Shown here: piece after piece, positions 1 through 11,689 of the stretch
How the letters are laid out: each line of letters begins with the position of its first letter
How positions within the stretch are numbered: position 1 is the stretch's first letter
DNA from: Sipunculus nudus
Lineage: Eukaryota > Annelida > Sipuncula > Golfingiida > Sipunculidae
Direction: 5' to 3'
Assembly (NCBI GenBank): GCA_026874595.1
Contig: CM049306.1
Span: forward strand, 79,016,142 to 79,080,141
DNA: 64,000 nt
The notes under the pieces: model-generated
The model's database searches: none
What the model saw: the letters and a program-made list of their open reading frames with translations, nothing else
What the model was told of the DNA's origin: nothing
Position numbers and translations under genes: made by a program

Positions 1-724
1 ACTTGTCATTGGAGTGGCATGAAGCGAAATGTTTAAAATTTGTTTCAATTGATTTGATTCCTTAAATATATATGCCTGGTATGTGATATTTCTACTTTCC
101 AACAATTAGGTCATGTTCCAATAATAAACACTGTAATATAAACTTTGTAGTCATTAAATTCACAAACAAACACATTTACAGGATATAGGAAGGAAAATAT
201 TTAAAATAAGTTAAAAGCAGGCAAATACTATTTACCGAGGGAGCAAGTCTGAACAGCAAAAAATTAAAACATTAAGAAAAAGGTGTCCGATATACGGATG
301 CTTACTCTGCCCGTTGCAAAGTTCATGAGATGGAACATAACAGTATTCCTGAAGGTGAACTTTTCTGAAGAAATGTCTAGGACCACAACCCCTGGACATT
401 TTCATTATAATTATATAGGCCACACGACAAAAAACACAGATCGTTATGTTGCATGTTCCTTTACTGCTACTTTATACCATTGCATGACATCATAAGACTG
501 TCTGACGTCAAGACACAATGCCATTTAAAACACTCATTATGGGGTAATTTACCATAGCATTTTGTTAATAAAAAGAATATTCGGATATAAATGGGATCGT
601 TTTGATAAATTTTTGTATCAGTTTCCTAAAAAAAAACTTGGCACACGTACTGACACCTGGAAGAAGTATTTTATGATTGTATATTGGTTATCTGGTTTAA
701 ACGATAAGTGAAATAACTGAACAA
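1..724. other. AT-rich non-coding sequence left of copy A
   Basis: No gene is visible. The two overlapping short frames at 232-495 lie on opposite strands, share no family motif and have no paralog elsewhere in the window. Homology to the copy B start begins near 725. Confidence 0.6.
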
Positions 725-1435
725 ATAAATAATAATATAAATAATAATATAAGATGATATATATATATAATATAAGGGTATTATATATAATGTTAAGTGT
801 ATAAATTATATAATGCAGACGATTTCTATATCTGTCAGAAATATGCAGAGGGTAACATTTTGAATTTGTCATGAAACTCCGTTTCCTGAAAGTTTCATTG
901 AAAGCGCAAAGAGTACGGAAAGCTCTTTTTGCTGGGTGTGCTTGAAGTGTTCGGACGCAGGGTTCATCAAGTACAAGTATTTCAACATACCGAGGCAGGA
1001 CAGTGAACTCTCTACTTTTTCTTTTACAGCAACGAAGTCTTATTTAAACACATCGGGGGTTAGTATACAAAATATCAATATTGGTGTTCATATATAAAGC
1101 AACATGACGTGACGTTTCCTGAATCCTAAACAAATTAATGTTTCAGGAACAGAGGTTATCATTGACGCTTCACGGAGAAGATTCTTTGACCGACATGGCT
1201 GCCTTATGTAACAGGAGGAGTAATAAACCAATAATAGATAAATAAGTCTCGTTATGAATCCTGGCAAGGATTATGTAATACTTTATATTTACTTAACGTG
1301 CGCACATCCACTCCACTGCATGTTTCCTTAGGATACCAACATGGCCTACGTTGATTTTGACTCAACTGAATGTGGTTACCCCATAACATTAGTACCTATT
1401 ATATAGTTTCTGCTAGATAGATATAATGAAATAGC

Positions 1436-1624
1436 TTGAAATTTGTAGTGTTTGTTCTTTTTCTGCTGTGCCTGAACCTTTGTTCCACAACATCCAATTA
1501 TACCTTCTTAAACTTGTATGACGTCACATCGGGGTTGACAATGCAGCTTCCGAATCCTAATGTTGCCACCTGTTACATTATTATAGTGTATCAGTGTAAC
1601 ACTGAAAATACTTTGGCCTATTGA
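1436..1624 (+). pseudogene. Exon-like N-terminal segment with signal-peptide-like start (copy A)
   Basis: The open frame reads as a hydrophobic leader (FVVFVLFLLCLNLCS) followed by a short polar, Asn/Thr-rich, extracellular-looking stretch. It opens at TTG, and ATG AAA TAG lies just upstream, so the true start is lost or in another exon. The same frame is open in copy B (18,749-18,910), and the two peptides align over about 45 codons with shared SGL, LPN and NVAT. That is better evidence of past coding than the length alone. In B the leader is replaced by a good acceptor (TTCTTCCACAG), so the leader in A could be an intron read by chance. The function is unknown; an N-terminal or Ig-like ectodomain exon is inferred. 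Confidence 0.35.
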
Positions 1625-2500
1625 TAAGGAATTAAGGAACTGCCAATATTTGAAGTGCATGATATATTTCATACATAAATAGCCAACCTTATTCAGTCGT
1701 TTTGACTGTTTATGATTCGCCTAAAGGTAGCATACATATTATGGTTTTATATATTTATTGTCTATATTTATGTATATATCAGAGACTGTAAAATAACAAT
1801 TCTAAATATGGTTCCAATGATTATTGATTATTAAAAATATTTATCAGTTGTTAGTAGTGTATTTATAAATGTCTATATTAGCCTTGTAAGAAATGATTCG
1901 ATTCTACAGTTAGCCGTAATACACGACTAGGTAAGTTTTATTTTGGACCCGGACTCTCTGTGAGACGTCTGAGAAAAATAGCCCCATACCCTAGCGGTAT
2001 ACTATAAATATTATAAATATATTCCTTGCGACATCCTCGTTTAAGTTGTACCTAAATGACAGCCCCATTGAACGGTCATTTTATCAGGGCGAAATACGAC
2101 AGAAAAATACTTCAGAGACAGTCGCAAGGTGGAAATATATCTGCTGAGCGAGTTTCGTAGTCCTTGGACCCTTAGTTAACAAGTAGAAAACGGAGGAACG
2201 CTCTTTGGATGACGACCCCTATTCCGCAAATGATAGTAGGAAGACTTGATGACTTCGTGAAGTACTGGTGTAATTATTTTGATAACGCCTGTGAATATGT
2301 TTTAATCATTTCAAATAGGATGGCACTAAAATATTATACCACAGCATTCAGTTCTAACAAGCTTATAGACCCACGTCATTAGTTGTTGACCTTCACAAAC
2401 GCCTGTTACGTCAGGTTAACGAATTCATTTGCCAATACCTATCGAGTGTCGAAATTTGTTACCCGTTTTATTTCTTGTGTATGTCGTCTGCCTCTGAGAC

Positions 2501-2596
2501 TACCTCTTGTTACGGGGTGACATAAAAGCTGCGCCACCGTTTTGGGTTCGAATCCCGGATCGGCCCAGGATTTTCCCCTCATTTATTTGTCTTCGT
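2501..2596 (+). mobile_element. SINE-like insertion with tRNA B box
   Basis: About 96 bp are present in copy A but absent at the matching place in copy B (near 19,738). The flanks on both sides align. The insert holds GGTTCGAATCCCGG (B box at 2545-2555), the RNA polymerase III internal promoter motif typical of tRNA-derived SINEs. No good A box or acceptor stem is seen, so it is not a tRNA gene. It is probably a fragment of a tRNA-headed SINE. Confidence 0.55.
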
Positions 2597-3044
2597 AACA
2601 CTCTGACATAGTAATTACGGAATAAAGCATAAACGTTACTTGTATACATTTCCTTCGCTGACTATTCAATCGAGCGCGCCGTCGTCAGGATAGGTTTAAA
2701 GTACCACTCCGATCCATCGCGGAATGGTACTTCGCATGGCCAGAAAATATAAAACGTGGGAACTCCGGTAATATATCTAACTGATAGTACATAAGGAAAG
2801 GTTCATCACGTTTATTGTGACAAGAAACATGAAGCCAGCGTATCTTTGTTCTAAGAGTCTGGCTGAAGCACCAAAGTTACACCATGCACAAAAATACACG
2901 CAGTCCCTCAGTTTGTTCAAAATGCCAAAATTTTGTGTAATATGAGAGTAATACTTCCTTATACGAGTTGAAAAATGGGTAAAACAAAACCTCCTTTGAG
3001 ATAGTAGGTAGTAAACAAATCTTGTGGTCCTGTACCATTGATAG

Positions 3045-3860
3045 CAATGTAACCAGGACCGTGTTCTTGCAGGGATTGCCCTGTTACAGGGATTGCCCTG
3101 TTACAGGGGTGGTCATGTCAACTGCAGTCGTTTCACGGATGATCGAGTTGCTGGGGTGCACTATTTATTGAAATGGCTGTGTTACAGGGCTCGAGCTACC
3201 GGTTTTATCATGTAACCGCTTTGGTCGTTTATTGGGAGTTAAAAGCATAATGGTCCTGTTATCGGGCTAGTCGTGTGGCCGGTTGAACGTGGGTGGTCAT
3301 GTCATCGGACGGACTGGTCACGTAACCGGGATGGTCGTATTAGAGGAGTGATTTTGTTAGTGGAATGGCCGTGTTACCAGAGTGGTCATACTTATATCGG
3401 GATGTTGTGATGACGGGATGGTTTTTAGCCAGATGGTCCTGTTACCGGAATGTTCGTGTTCGTGTTAATTTAACCGGGCCTGTTGCGATTCAGAGAGGCC
3501 TATTAACCGAGAAGGTCGTGTCAACGATATGGGTGGGAGGTCAAGGGTCCACTGACTGGTCTTGTTACCGAGTGTTCGGAGTTACCGGATTGGTTGTGTT
3601 CCCGCTGTGGTCATTTTACCGGGTTGGTCATTTTACCGGGTTGGTTGTGCTAGCGGTTCGTTTGTTGCACGGGGGTAGTTGTGTTACTTTGGTGCTTTAT
3701 TTCCTGGGTAGTTGTGTTTCCGCTGTTGTTGCATTACCGATGTAGTGGGGTTACTGGGGTAGTTGTGTTGCCTGGAAAATAGTCCTCTAATTAGAAGAGT
3801 CTTGTTGCTGGGCCCGTTTTGCCTAGCGTGTGTTTGCGTTACTGATGTGGTCGAGTTATT
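3045..3860 (+). repeat. 17-bp-period minisatellite, copy A
   Basis: A degenerate tandem repeat with a period near 17 bp and a core like TTACCGGGTTGGTCGTG. Adjacent units are clear at 3610-3770, for example two successive CATTTTACCGGGTTGGT units. The unit explains the 126-codon open frame here, which is repeat read-through. The same repeat lies at the same relative place in copy B and, reversed, in copies C and D. Confidence 0.85.
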
Positions 3861-5559
3861 CGGTGTTCAACATTTGAGAACAGTCACGAAATAGTCCGAG
3901 ATGAAAGCCTGACAAGGTGTAATGTAGTGTCAGTGTATCCATTTACAATTTCCCATGCGTGTCTCGGTAAAACTCACACATACGTTACACACAGTCGCAC
4001 ACACACATTAGAGGTCCAAGTAATGGTTCTGCAGGATGGAATTATGCTAGTGATACGAAGTACTTTTGGGAGTACCTACTTATATCACAAGCAGTTACTG
4101 ATCCGCGTGGTCATTTATTCAGCAGCATACATCGGGGTCTGGACCAGTCTCTACTGAGGCCCTGCAGTGCCCAACTAGTGACTATCGGTCTCCCTCTCAA
4201 AGAACACACTACATAAAGTTTTCTTCACTAGACCTGACACCATAGATTGATTAGATACATATTCATTGACCCTAAGTTTCATCAACTTAGCAGAATCTAA
4301 TTTGTGACCTAACACTTAAGTGTGTGAATGATGACATTAGAATATGTTAATCCAAAACCACATGGATTTGTAGAATATGATTAAACAGTTATGTTCTGAG
4401 ATTACCAAAACAGATAGGTTTGCCTCACTTGACATACCACGTATTAGCATTTAGTGATAGTTATCGCCATCTGCACAACATTTTTAATAATGCCCTGGTC
4501 CGAGTCAGAATGACATCAGTGGATTATGATAACCAACCATGTATTTTAGTAAATACATAAAGGTATACCTACGGAGTTAAAAAAAAGGTTCTCTGTAATA
4601 ATCTCTGTGACAGGTTTTATTTCATAAATAGTGATGCTTGTTAAACAATTTAAATTTCTAATGTGATGCCGCGAATTACTGATTTTTACGAGACAACCAT
4701 CAACAATTAATACAGATTACTAATATTTATACTAAAAACAAAACCAACAGTGGTACTAATACTGGTCCAGCTTGACGTTCTTGACATGTAGTCTAGTTCT
4801 TCCTGGTCCACCGGAGTCACTTTATTCTCAGATTAGTGACAAGTGTGTTTACATTCAAATGCCATAATGAATTAACAAGTGTTCTGATATAAACATATAC
4901 CACATTTATCTTTTCAAATAATTGCATGTACAAACATATTTATATATAAACACGACCCAATCGGGTGTTTATCATATTGTGAAATATACAAAAGAATGTG
5001 TAGGCGTTTGTGCGCATATGACAGTGCGTGTGTGTATGCGCATTTGTATATTTGGGTCGAATTGATGCACCACTTTGTGGGTGTGTATGTGTATGTAAGG
5101 GTGTAACCGTGTGTGTTCAGGACATCCGATTTATTCAAATAACTTATAAATGATTTGGAGACATTTCAGATGAAGGTAGTATAAATCATGATTCTGTAAT
5201 CTACTCGTTCCTTTAGATGCTATTCTATTTGATTCTTTCGATTTGTTTAAAATTTCTAACAACGTAACAGTTATTGTATATAGCTCCATGTCAGTACAAC
5301 ATGGTTACTGGCATCCCTGCCGGTATCAATTATTTTGTCTTTATTTGCTGCATTTCTTTTGTATTATTATCCCTCCGGCATGAGTTTTTGTTCTGTTGGA
5401 TGGTTTGAGTTTAGCAACTGTTGGTCTTAAAATTATTGAGGGCTTTTAATGAAACTCTCTGGATGGTTACGGTAACAAACCGATAAACAGGTTTTTAAAT
5501 ATGTGTTTGTTTAAACCTTTCATTATTATTACGAGAGGGATGACAATCCGTTCTTGAAA

Positions 5560-6440
5560 TATGGGTTCTCATTTGTCTGGTAGTAGGAGCTAAACCGAAA
5601 GACAGCCGCAGGGTAATCAAGTGAGACGGGACACACATTTTTCATTTTTATATTCATATGCTGCATGCCCAAATGCAGTCCAAAACAAAGTTTAATTGAC
5701 GGACTGGCTGCCTGAAAGTGAAGTCGGCGCTCGAGCCAGTCAAATGGTCTCCCGAAAATTCGGCCCGCACTGACTCCCTCAGCAACGATAAAGTTTGACA
5801 GATTGAGTCGGTATACATTTAGATATTTTAAGGCGAAGATAGAAGATACTGACAGAGTTGAATATCGTAGTGAGAGAGGTGGAGGAAGCCGGAGAACCCG
5901 GAGAGAACCACCGGCCTTGGACGGGCAACTACAACCCACTCTCGTGGAAGCTCCTGGCATCGCACCCAGTTCGCCAGCCGAGAAGGCCGAGCGTTGTACC
6001 GCATAATTGTCCAGGCCCCTCAAAAGCAGTCCAAACCAAAGTTTAATCAAATTGCATTTTCTGAATGCTGGATTTTGCTAAAACGGGTAATTAATAATGG
6101 TAATTTCCTAAGAGGACGTGGTATCATTAATACCAATTAATAATCGAAGAGATAACGAATTGTTCATGACGGACGCATAAAATTAACCAATTACCAAGCA
6201 CTGCTATAGGGGTTATAATGAAATAACCAAACGCTTATCAGATAGCGAGTAATATTTTGTTTTTCTAAATATTCTCTAAATCCCCCTATGCTAGATAAAT
6301 CTTTACATTTAGCTAAGCTTTCTGCACTTATTAAAATGGAACACAAAGGGACACAGTCGTACCAAATATAACGTAATCTCACCTCGTATGGTTACTGATG
6401 GTTTTGTGTCACTATCAGAACAGGCCAAGCCTGGGTACTA
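5560..6440 (+). pseudogene. Degenerate Ig-like exon region in M1 of copy A
   Basis: The sequence flanking the 5,697-6,020 insert aligns with the Ig-like segments of A-M2 (8442-8884), B-M1 (22,250-22,790) and B-M2 (25,850-26,246). The end motif TTACTGATGG...TCACTATCAGAACAGGCC is clear near 6392-6425. The frame carries several stops, so this is a relic. The Ig-like label comes only from the better preserved paralogs. Confidence 0.3.
5697..6020 (+). mobile_element. Retroelement-like insertion with 22-bp target duplication
   Basis: The direct repeats GCAGTCCAAAACAAAGTTTA (5675-5696) and its near copy with one mismatch (6026-6047) bracket this block. Copy B has a single version (near 22,371) and no insert. 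The insert is richer in GC than its surroundings. It contains GGAGGAAGCCGGAGAACCCG, whose reverse complement matches a motif I associate with dispersed retroelement tails in many metazoans. The long duplication fits target-primed LINE or SINE insertion. The 173-codon minus-strand frame across it is not a gene. Confidence 0.65.
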
Positions 6441-6728
6441 AGAATACGGACGTCAATGCAGAACTAAATACACGGGGAAGGGGAAAAATCGCCCATGAAT
6501 GTTATCGTAATACATGCACATGTCTCAACCGGTGCATATTTAGAGCCAGCCAATGCCCGGCAATCCTGACGCAATTTTTTTTATTTTAACGATCACGCAT
6601 TTAACAGTGAGGACGCCTTATTATAACGAGTGAGACCATTTTTTTCAAATAACTATGGGCTAACTTAAGGTTTACAGAAAGAGTGACTGTGTAACTGCGT
6701 TTATAAATAAGTTAGTCTATGTAAAAGG

Positions 6729-6753
6729 TATATATATATATATATATATATAT
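6729..6753. repeat. (TA)n microsatellite
   Basis: A simple TA tract following the conserved TTAGTCTATGTAAAAGG motif. Confidence 0.9.
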
Positions 6754-7032
6754 TATCACGAATGACATGTTTGTTATGTTTTGGGTATGTTACCACGGCC
6801 AGTACATTTTCTCACGATTGATAAATGGATCTGGGCTCTCTCGGCAATTAACTCTTTTATGGAGACACATTGTTCATATACATAGACATATACCCATACC
6901 TTATCGAGCGGTCAATGAGCAAATCTGAATTCGGCCTTGATATGTCGTTTCCAACGGATTCCTTGTAAAACCTTTGAACAATTACTAAAAAATTTTGTCA
7001 GATTGTGTACGTTTGCGGTTTTTTGGTGTATT

Positions 7033-7101
7033 ATGTTTGTACGTCACAGTTTTTTTTTTTTCATTGTCATGTTTGTTTGTGTTGTACTGTCCCTTACCAG
7101 T
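7033..7101 (+). pseudogene. Hydrophobic, membrane-segment-like exon end (M1, copy A)
   Basis: In the frame starting at 7033 the peptide ends FIVMFVCVVLSLTS, followed by a donor-like A|GTAAGA at 7100. The B-M1 copy (24,331-24,399) keeps the same frame in this part and gives an even more hydrophobic run before GCCA|GTTAGA. A shared frame and hydrophobicity in two diverged copies suggest a former transmembrane exon. The T12 run at 7050 may exaggerate the hydrophobicity in A. Confidence 0.3.
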
Positions 7102-7590
7102 AAGAAATCTACATCTTTATATACGCTATATAAATGTGCAGCTTTTTCATTAACGTTGTTACTGGGAGCAAATTATAGTGGTTGCCAATTCACCTAATAT
7201 ACAAAAATTATTTCATGAAATATCAGTACCATTTCGCTTATCGTTTTAGTTCGTGCAAGGTTGCATGTGACTTATTACTTAAACGAAGATACATTTATAA
7301 TCTACGACTACATTTTATCATAAGTGTACATCTTTCTATTTTGGGGAATCTGGCCGTGAGATGTCAGGATTGATACCAAGACGTTTATTTGTGGAAGATA
7401 TTCTTATATTTTGGTCGTGTTTAATGTCTGACAAGCAGTTATATAGTGGAACCAGGAAAACGCATGACAAGATGGTCATATCCGAGAGGTGGTTTACTGA
7501 ATACATTTAAATTGTTATGCGTTACGCGGTGATACTAGCAAAAACATTCCACAAATACACGCACACAAACTAAAGTATCGATAATGCATG

Positions 7591-7594
<4 letters not shown>

Positions 7595-7629
<35 letters not shown>
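7595..7629. repeat. (TA)n microsatellite
   Basis: A simple TA tract inside M2, immediately before the conserved GCTAACATTTAAATTTCTGA block. Confidence 0.9.
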
Positions 7630-7630
<1 letters not shown>

Positions 7631-8441
7631 GCTAACATTTAAATTTCTGATGTGATACCGTAAATCGATAATAAATTCAGATTAATAACACTAATACTTA
7701 TACTTATACTTATAGGAAAACCGTTTTCTTAACACTAGCCCAGCTTGATGTCTTTGACTTCAACATGTAGTTGCCTCCTGGAGTCATGTTATTCTCAGAT
7801 AACTGACACGAGTGCTTACATTCAAATGATTTAAGTAATCCTCAAGTAGTCATATATATACATGCACACATATATATGTGTGTGTGTGTTTGTTTTGTTT
7901 GCACGTGTGAATTCAGGTACCTTTTATATAAATAATTAACTAATGAAGATAAAGGATGCTAAGTAGAATCAGATTCCTTTTGTAACATCCTATGCTACTT
8001 GTCTGATTCATTTTTTTTTTAAATTCGCTTAGTATGTCACAAAAGTTTATATGGAAACAAATATCAAATGATTCAAACGAAATCACGACATGCGGGTAGC
8101 CTTTTTATATAGAGTTATCCACATTTTTGGAAAGAAAAACAAGCCTCGTAATAAGTTACTTTGTTTTTCATATTTGCTTTTGAAACATGAGGACTGAGAT
8201 GTTATTTGCAACACTCTGACTGATACATTATGTATGTGGGTACCAATAAATAGAAAAAAGGAAACTAATATAACCTCTTAGCAATATGACGGTCATTGAA
8301 AACAAATCTGCTGGAACGTTGGTTTGTTAGTTGGTTGGTTTGCCTGGTACTTTCACATAATCTTATGATTATATTCCATTGAAAACTCTGGATAGTTATG
8401 TAAGCACTCTAGGAACGAATAATTAAATTTTTGTTCCGGGA

Positions 8442-8884
8442 GAGGGTGAGAAAGTCATCATTCAACTGTGTTAGGGTCGTTGACCTGTGATACTACCAAC
8501 AGGGAAGGGTACCGTGACAAGCAAATTCAACTTATATTCCTACTTTGCATGCACAAATACACTCCAGTTCAAAGTAATAGACGGACAGGGAGTTAATTTA
8601 ACCAATAACCAAACAGTTTTATCATCAAAAGGATTAAAACGAAATAACGAAAAAAAGGGAGTAATGTTCTGTTTCCAAGATCGGATAAATGTGTTATCAA
8701 ATAAATCCCACAAATCCTCTTATTCTGGATTAGATTTTTTATTGTGCATAACAGTTTCTACGCGTGATAAAATGGCGCACTGGAGAGAACAGTCAGACCC
8801 AAATATGAAGTTATCTTACGTCACAGTAATGGTTACTGATGGGAGCGTGTCACTATCTGAACAGGTCAGGCTTGAAGTTCCTTG
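8442..8884 (+). pseudogene. Ig-like exon candidate, best preserved copy (A-M2)
   Basis: This is an open stretch of 132 codons from 8487. Just upstream, in the same frame, lies EGEKVIIQLC, a typical A'-B strand pattern of Ig-like domains, but stops (TAG, TGA) at 8472-8483 break the join. Further landmarks are SYFACTN, GVMFCF and an end SYVTVMVTDG, which could be a G strand. In B-M2 the same frame gives SYFACTY, the indel between them is 9 nt (in frame), and the end is SYVRVLVVDG. Frame-keeping indels suggest past selection as coding sequence. The fold is inferred from strand-like patterns only. The frame ends in TGA directly after EVP. Confidence 0.4.
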
Positions 8885-10582
8885 AATACGGGCGTCACTG
8901 CAGCACTTAATATTAAGGGTAATTAAACGCCCATAAATATAACATGTTCATGTTTGAATCGCCTGCCGGTTTAAATCCAGCCAACGGCCTCCCGTTCTAT
9001 CTTTGCTTGTTTATCCAGTAAAACACTAGGATACGGTGTACATGAATCCGTTTGAGGTTTTTGATTTTTCTTTCCACCAGCGTTATTATCCAGGGGGTCG
9101 TTTTGGGTTCGTGGCCACAACACATTTACTATGTCCCCCTGTCCAATACGTGTGGGCAGTTGACAATTCATTGATAATTAAATGAAAACCTTCTAAATTA
9201 AAAAAACCTACCATTCCTCACCTCTCCAATAATTTTTTTTATTTAAGATAAACATTTTTGTTTCAATGCATAGTATATTTATTCTTATTTTAACTTTAAT
9301 TTTACAATTTGGAGGCGTACAGGGGGAATACAAATCGGCGGAGGGACAGAAAATATTATATCCTCCACATTAAGACTATTGGATTAAAATATTATCATTT
9401 TGCCGTAAAAATAGGATGTCTTTAAAATTTGTATAAAAACTGAGTTATGGAAAAATGTCATATTGTTGTAAATAATCTGTTCAATGATATGCAATCTTCC
9501 ACCAAAGACAGATTATTATAATGGCAAAATTCTGGAAAACAGACATTAAACTCACCAGTTAAATATTTCATGTAGGCTTTGAGGATTTAAATTCGAACTT
9601 GATGGATTTGCGATATAACTATTCACGGATTGTACATAGGGCAAAGGCTTTTGCTTTGCTTTCTGAAGCCAGAATGTTCCCTGTTTTATTTTTGTCCTAA
9701 GTCGAAAAAGATATTTCCACACCTCACGTGGGGGATTTATCCTTCCTCACGTCACATCTTCCCCGCCATTGCAAAATAACAATCTAATCTTTATGTTTTA
9801 TCATGAATATAATGTGATATTACAGTTAAGACTCTTCAGAATCATAAACCACGGAAACCACATGAAATTAATGGAGTAAAAAGATTTCTTGTCGGAACCC
9901 TGCAAAGGGGGTCCCTTATTAATGTATATAAATAGTTCATATTAATAACCCGGGTACATTAAAATCCAGAGAAAAACGACGGCTGTCGCAAAATCTATGC
10001 ATATACATCTACTTTGAACTAAAGCATATTAAATAAATAATTTTGATATTTTAATCAGAAAACAGCAACCCTTGTGTGTCACTCATTTCCGTCTTAAACA
10101 GAAACCATAGCGAAATAAATGGAAGTAAACCGCCATTGTGGGAGTTCATATATATATGGCTATGGATACAAGAAGGCATTGTCTCAAATTAAGCCAAACC
10201 AACAAGATACGCTGAGGTCATCGTGAGTTGGAGTCAGTTTCTTGGCAGTCCTATATGTTTGACGTCACTTTACTGCAAAGTACGTGATAAGCGTTTAAAG
10301 ATTCAGCAAGGGTCCAAATTAGAGTTCCGGGAACAAGGGGAATGAAAACACCAGATCAAAACCGCAGTATTAAATAAGGAACTATGATTAACATCTCTAT
10401 GCACGTGTGAGTATAAATTTATGTTAGTCCGTGTTTCCATCATTAACACATTTCCAAATCCTTCCTACTCACCAGTCATGCATCAATATTGGATAACGAT
10501 TCAATATAACGAGTTAGGCTGTTCAACTTTTGAACTGATAAAATCATTCATGGTCAAAATTGATCCGAGTCATATTATTTAT

Positions 10583-10583
<1 letters not shown>

Positions 10584-10658
<75 letters not shown>

Positions 10659-10672
10659 AGAGAGAGAGAGAG
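10584..10672. repeat. Compound (TA)n(GA)n microsatellite
   Basis: A TA tract (10,584-10,625) runs directly into a GA tract (10,625-10,672). Three open frames crossing it on both strands are repeat translations (IYIY, RERE, SLSL) and are not genes. Confidence 0.95.
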
Positions 10673-11689
10673 AATGAATGACATGGGTTGTTTATATGCT
10701 TTCATGCTAAGAATTGAATCAAATGTATCATATAGACAGTCAATAGGAGTAGTAGATTTATGAGTATCAGAACGACCTAATATCACACAACTGATACAAA
10801 AGTAGACCGGAGCTGTCTGAGCAATTTATTATTTTATGGTGAAACCTTGTGCCTTTACTCACGGACCTCACGGAGCAGTGAGTGAGCAACCTCAGTCTGG
10901 CAGATTCCTTTTAAAAGTAAATTAGACTTGCAAAGTCTGCACTTCCTCATTCTTCTTGTTGGTCATTAACATTGTGTTTATGCCTCACCTGCATGTGTTA
11001 ATATTCTTTTATTTAGTATAGAATGCCGGGAAGATAACTGTACCTATATATAAGTATATTAGTTGTATAAATTAGCAGTTTTACTGGGAACACATTATGG
11101 TAGGTGCCTATTCATGAAGAGTGCAGAAAGTATTACCAAATAGACTCAGGAAGAAAGTACCATTTCGCTTTATTGTAAAATAGTGCACGGATACGTGTAA
11201 AGTATTATCTAAGCTAATATGCATTCATCATCTGCGTTTATATAAATCATTCAATTTTACGACGTAAGGAATTTAAAGTCGTAATATTATTAGAACTGAT
11301 GGAAGGACATTTATTAGTAAAAGATATTTACTGAGCGGACCTCCTGTTTCCATGCATAGTTGCCCTGAGACGACTAAAGTGGGTATGAAGTGTTAACAAA
11401 ATAGTATATCGTCTACCATAGATAAACACTTAGCGTAGGCAGATTAGGTCTAACCGATCTGCCTGTCACGAGAAAATAGTCAACTTGCTTTCCCTCCATC
11501 TTGATATCGTGATTAAACAATATTTTTATGGAGTCATTCGTTGTTAAATTATCAAATTAAAAAAATGCGTTTCCAACGAAAAATTAATGATAAAAAAAAA
11601 TCTTACCTACAGATCCTGACAAATATGTACTTTATTTATATATTTATTTATATACCCACACATTAATTCCTCCAAAACAGGACCATTCC

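Larger units (their letters stand above)
725..3044 (+). repeat. Copy A, 5' segment of the duplicated unit
   Basis: This segment aligns end to end with 17,945-20,190. The clearest block is 870-1015 against 18,093-18,237, which both begin ATGAAACTCCGTTTCCTGAA and continue with scattered substitutions. A second strong block is 1930-2110 against 19,160-19,400. The copies are diverged but collinear, so this is an old tandem segmental duplication and not a recent one. The only exon-like part is 1436-1624; the rest looks like upstream or intronic DNA. Confidence 0.75.
3900..7500 (+). repeat. Module M1 of copy A
   Basis: This module is paralogous to the next one (about 7,420-11,340) and to both B modules. 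Shared landmarks in order are: TTTAAATTTCTAATGTGATG near 4646, the TTGACG...TCACTTTATTCTCAG block near 4770-4830, an Ig-like exon remnant (interrupted by an insert), the motif TTACTGATGG near 6392, the CGGTCAATGAGCAAATC block near 6909, and a hydrophobic segment near 7033-7101. It is mostly intronic in character. Confidence 0.65.
7420..11340 (+). repeat. Module M2 of copy A
   Basis: The second tandem module of copy A. Its start (GGTCGTGTTTAATGTCTGAC...AACGCATGACAAGATGGTCATAT) matches the starts of B-M1 (near 20,940) and B-M2 (near 24,705). It ends with the TACTGGGAACACATTATGGT block near 11,084, matching 28,430. It contains the best preserved Ig-like frame of the window (8442-8884). The rest, including 8,890-10,570 and 10,680-11,340, shows no gene. 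Confidence 0.65.

Noticed and set aside
2545-2555. tRNA gene at the B box
   Set aside because: No A box at proper spacing, no acceptor stem, and the block is an insertion relative to copy B; a SINE piece explains it better.
3365-3745. 126-codon open frame rich in Gly, Val, Trp
   Set aside because: It is read-through of a 17-bp repeat. The period shifts frame every unit, and the paralogous array in B does not keep it.
5529-6050. 173-codon minus-strand open frame
   Set aside because: It spans the border of an insertion with target duplications, so no ancestral gene could have this frame. No domain was seen.
8971-9171. 66-codon minus-strand frame in module A-M2
   Set aside because: The matching DNA in B-M2 (near 26,360-26,560) does not keep it and contains a poly-G run.
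10421-10786. Frames with IYIY, RERE and SLSL runs
   Set aside because: Translations of a (TA)n(GA)n microsatellite. The same holds for frames at 13,335-13,677, 37,246-37,700, 38,350-38,568, 41,397-41,630, 51,735-51,929 and 54,010-54,152.
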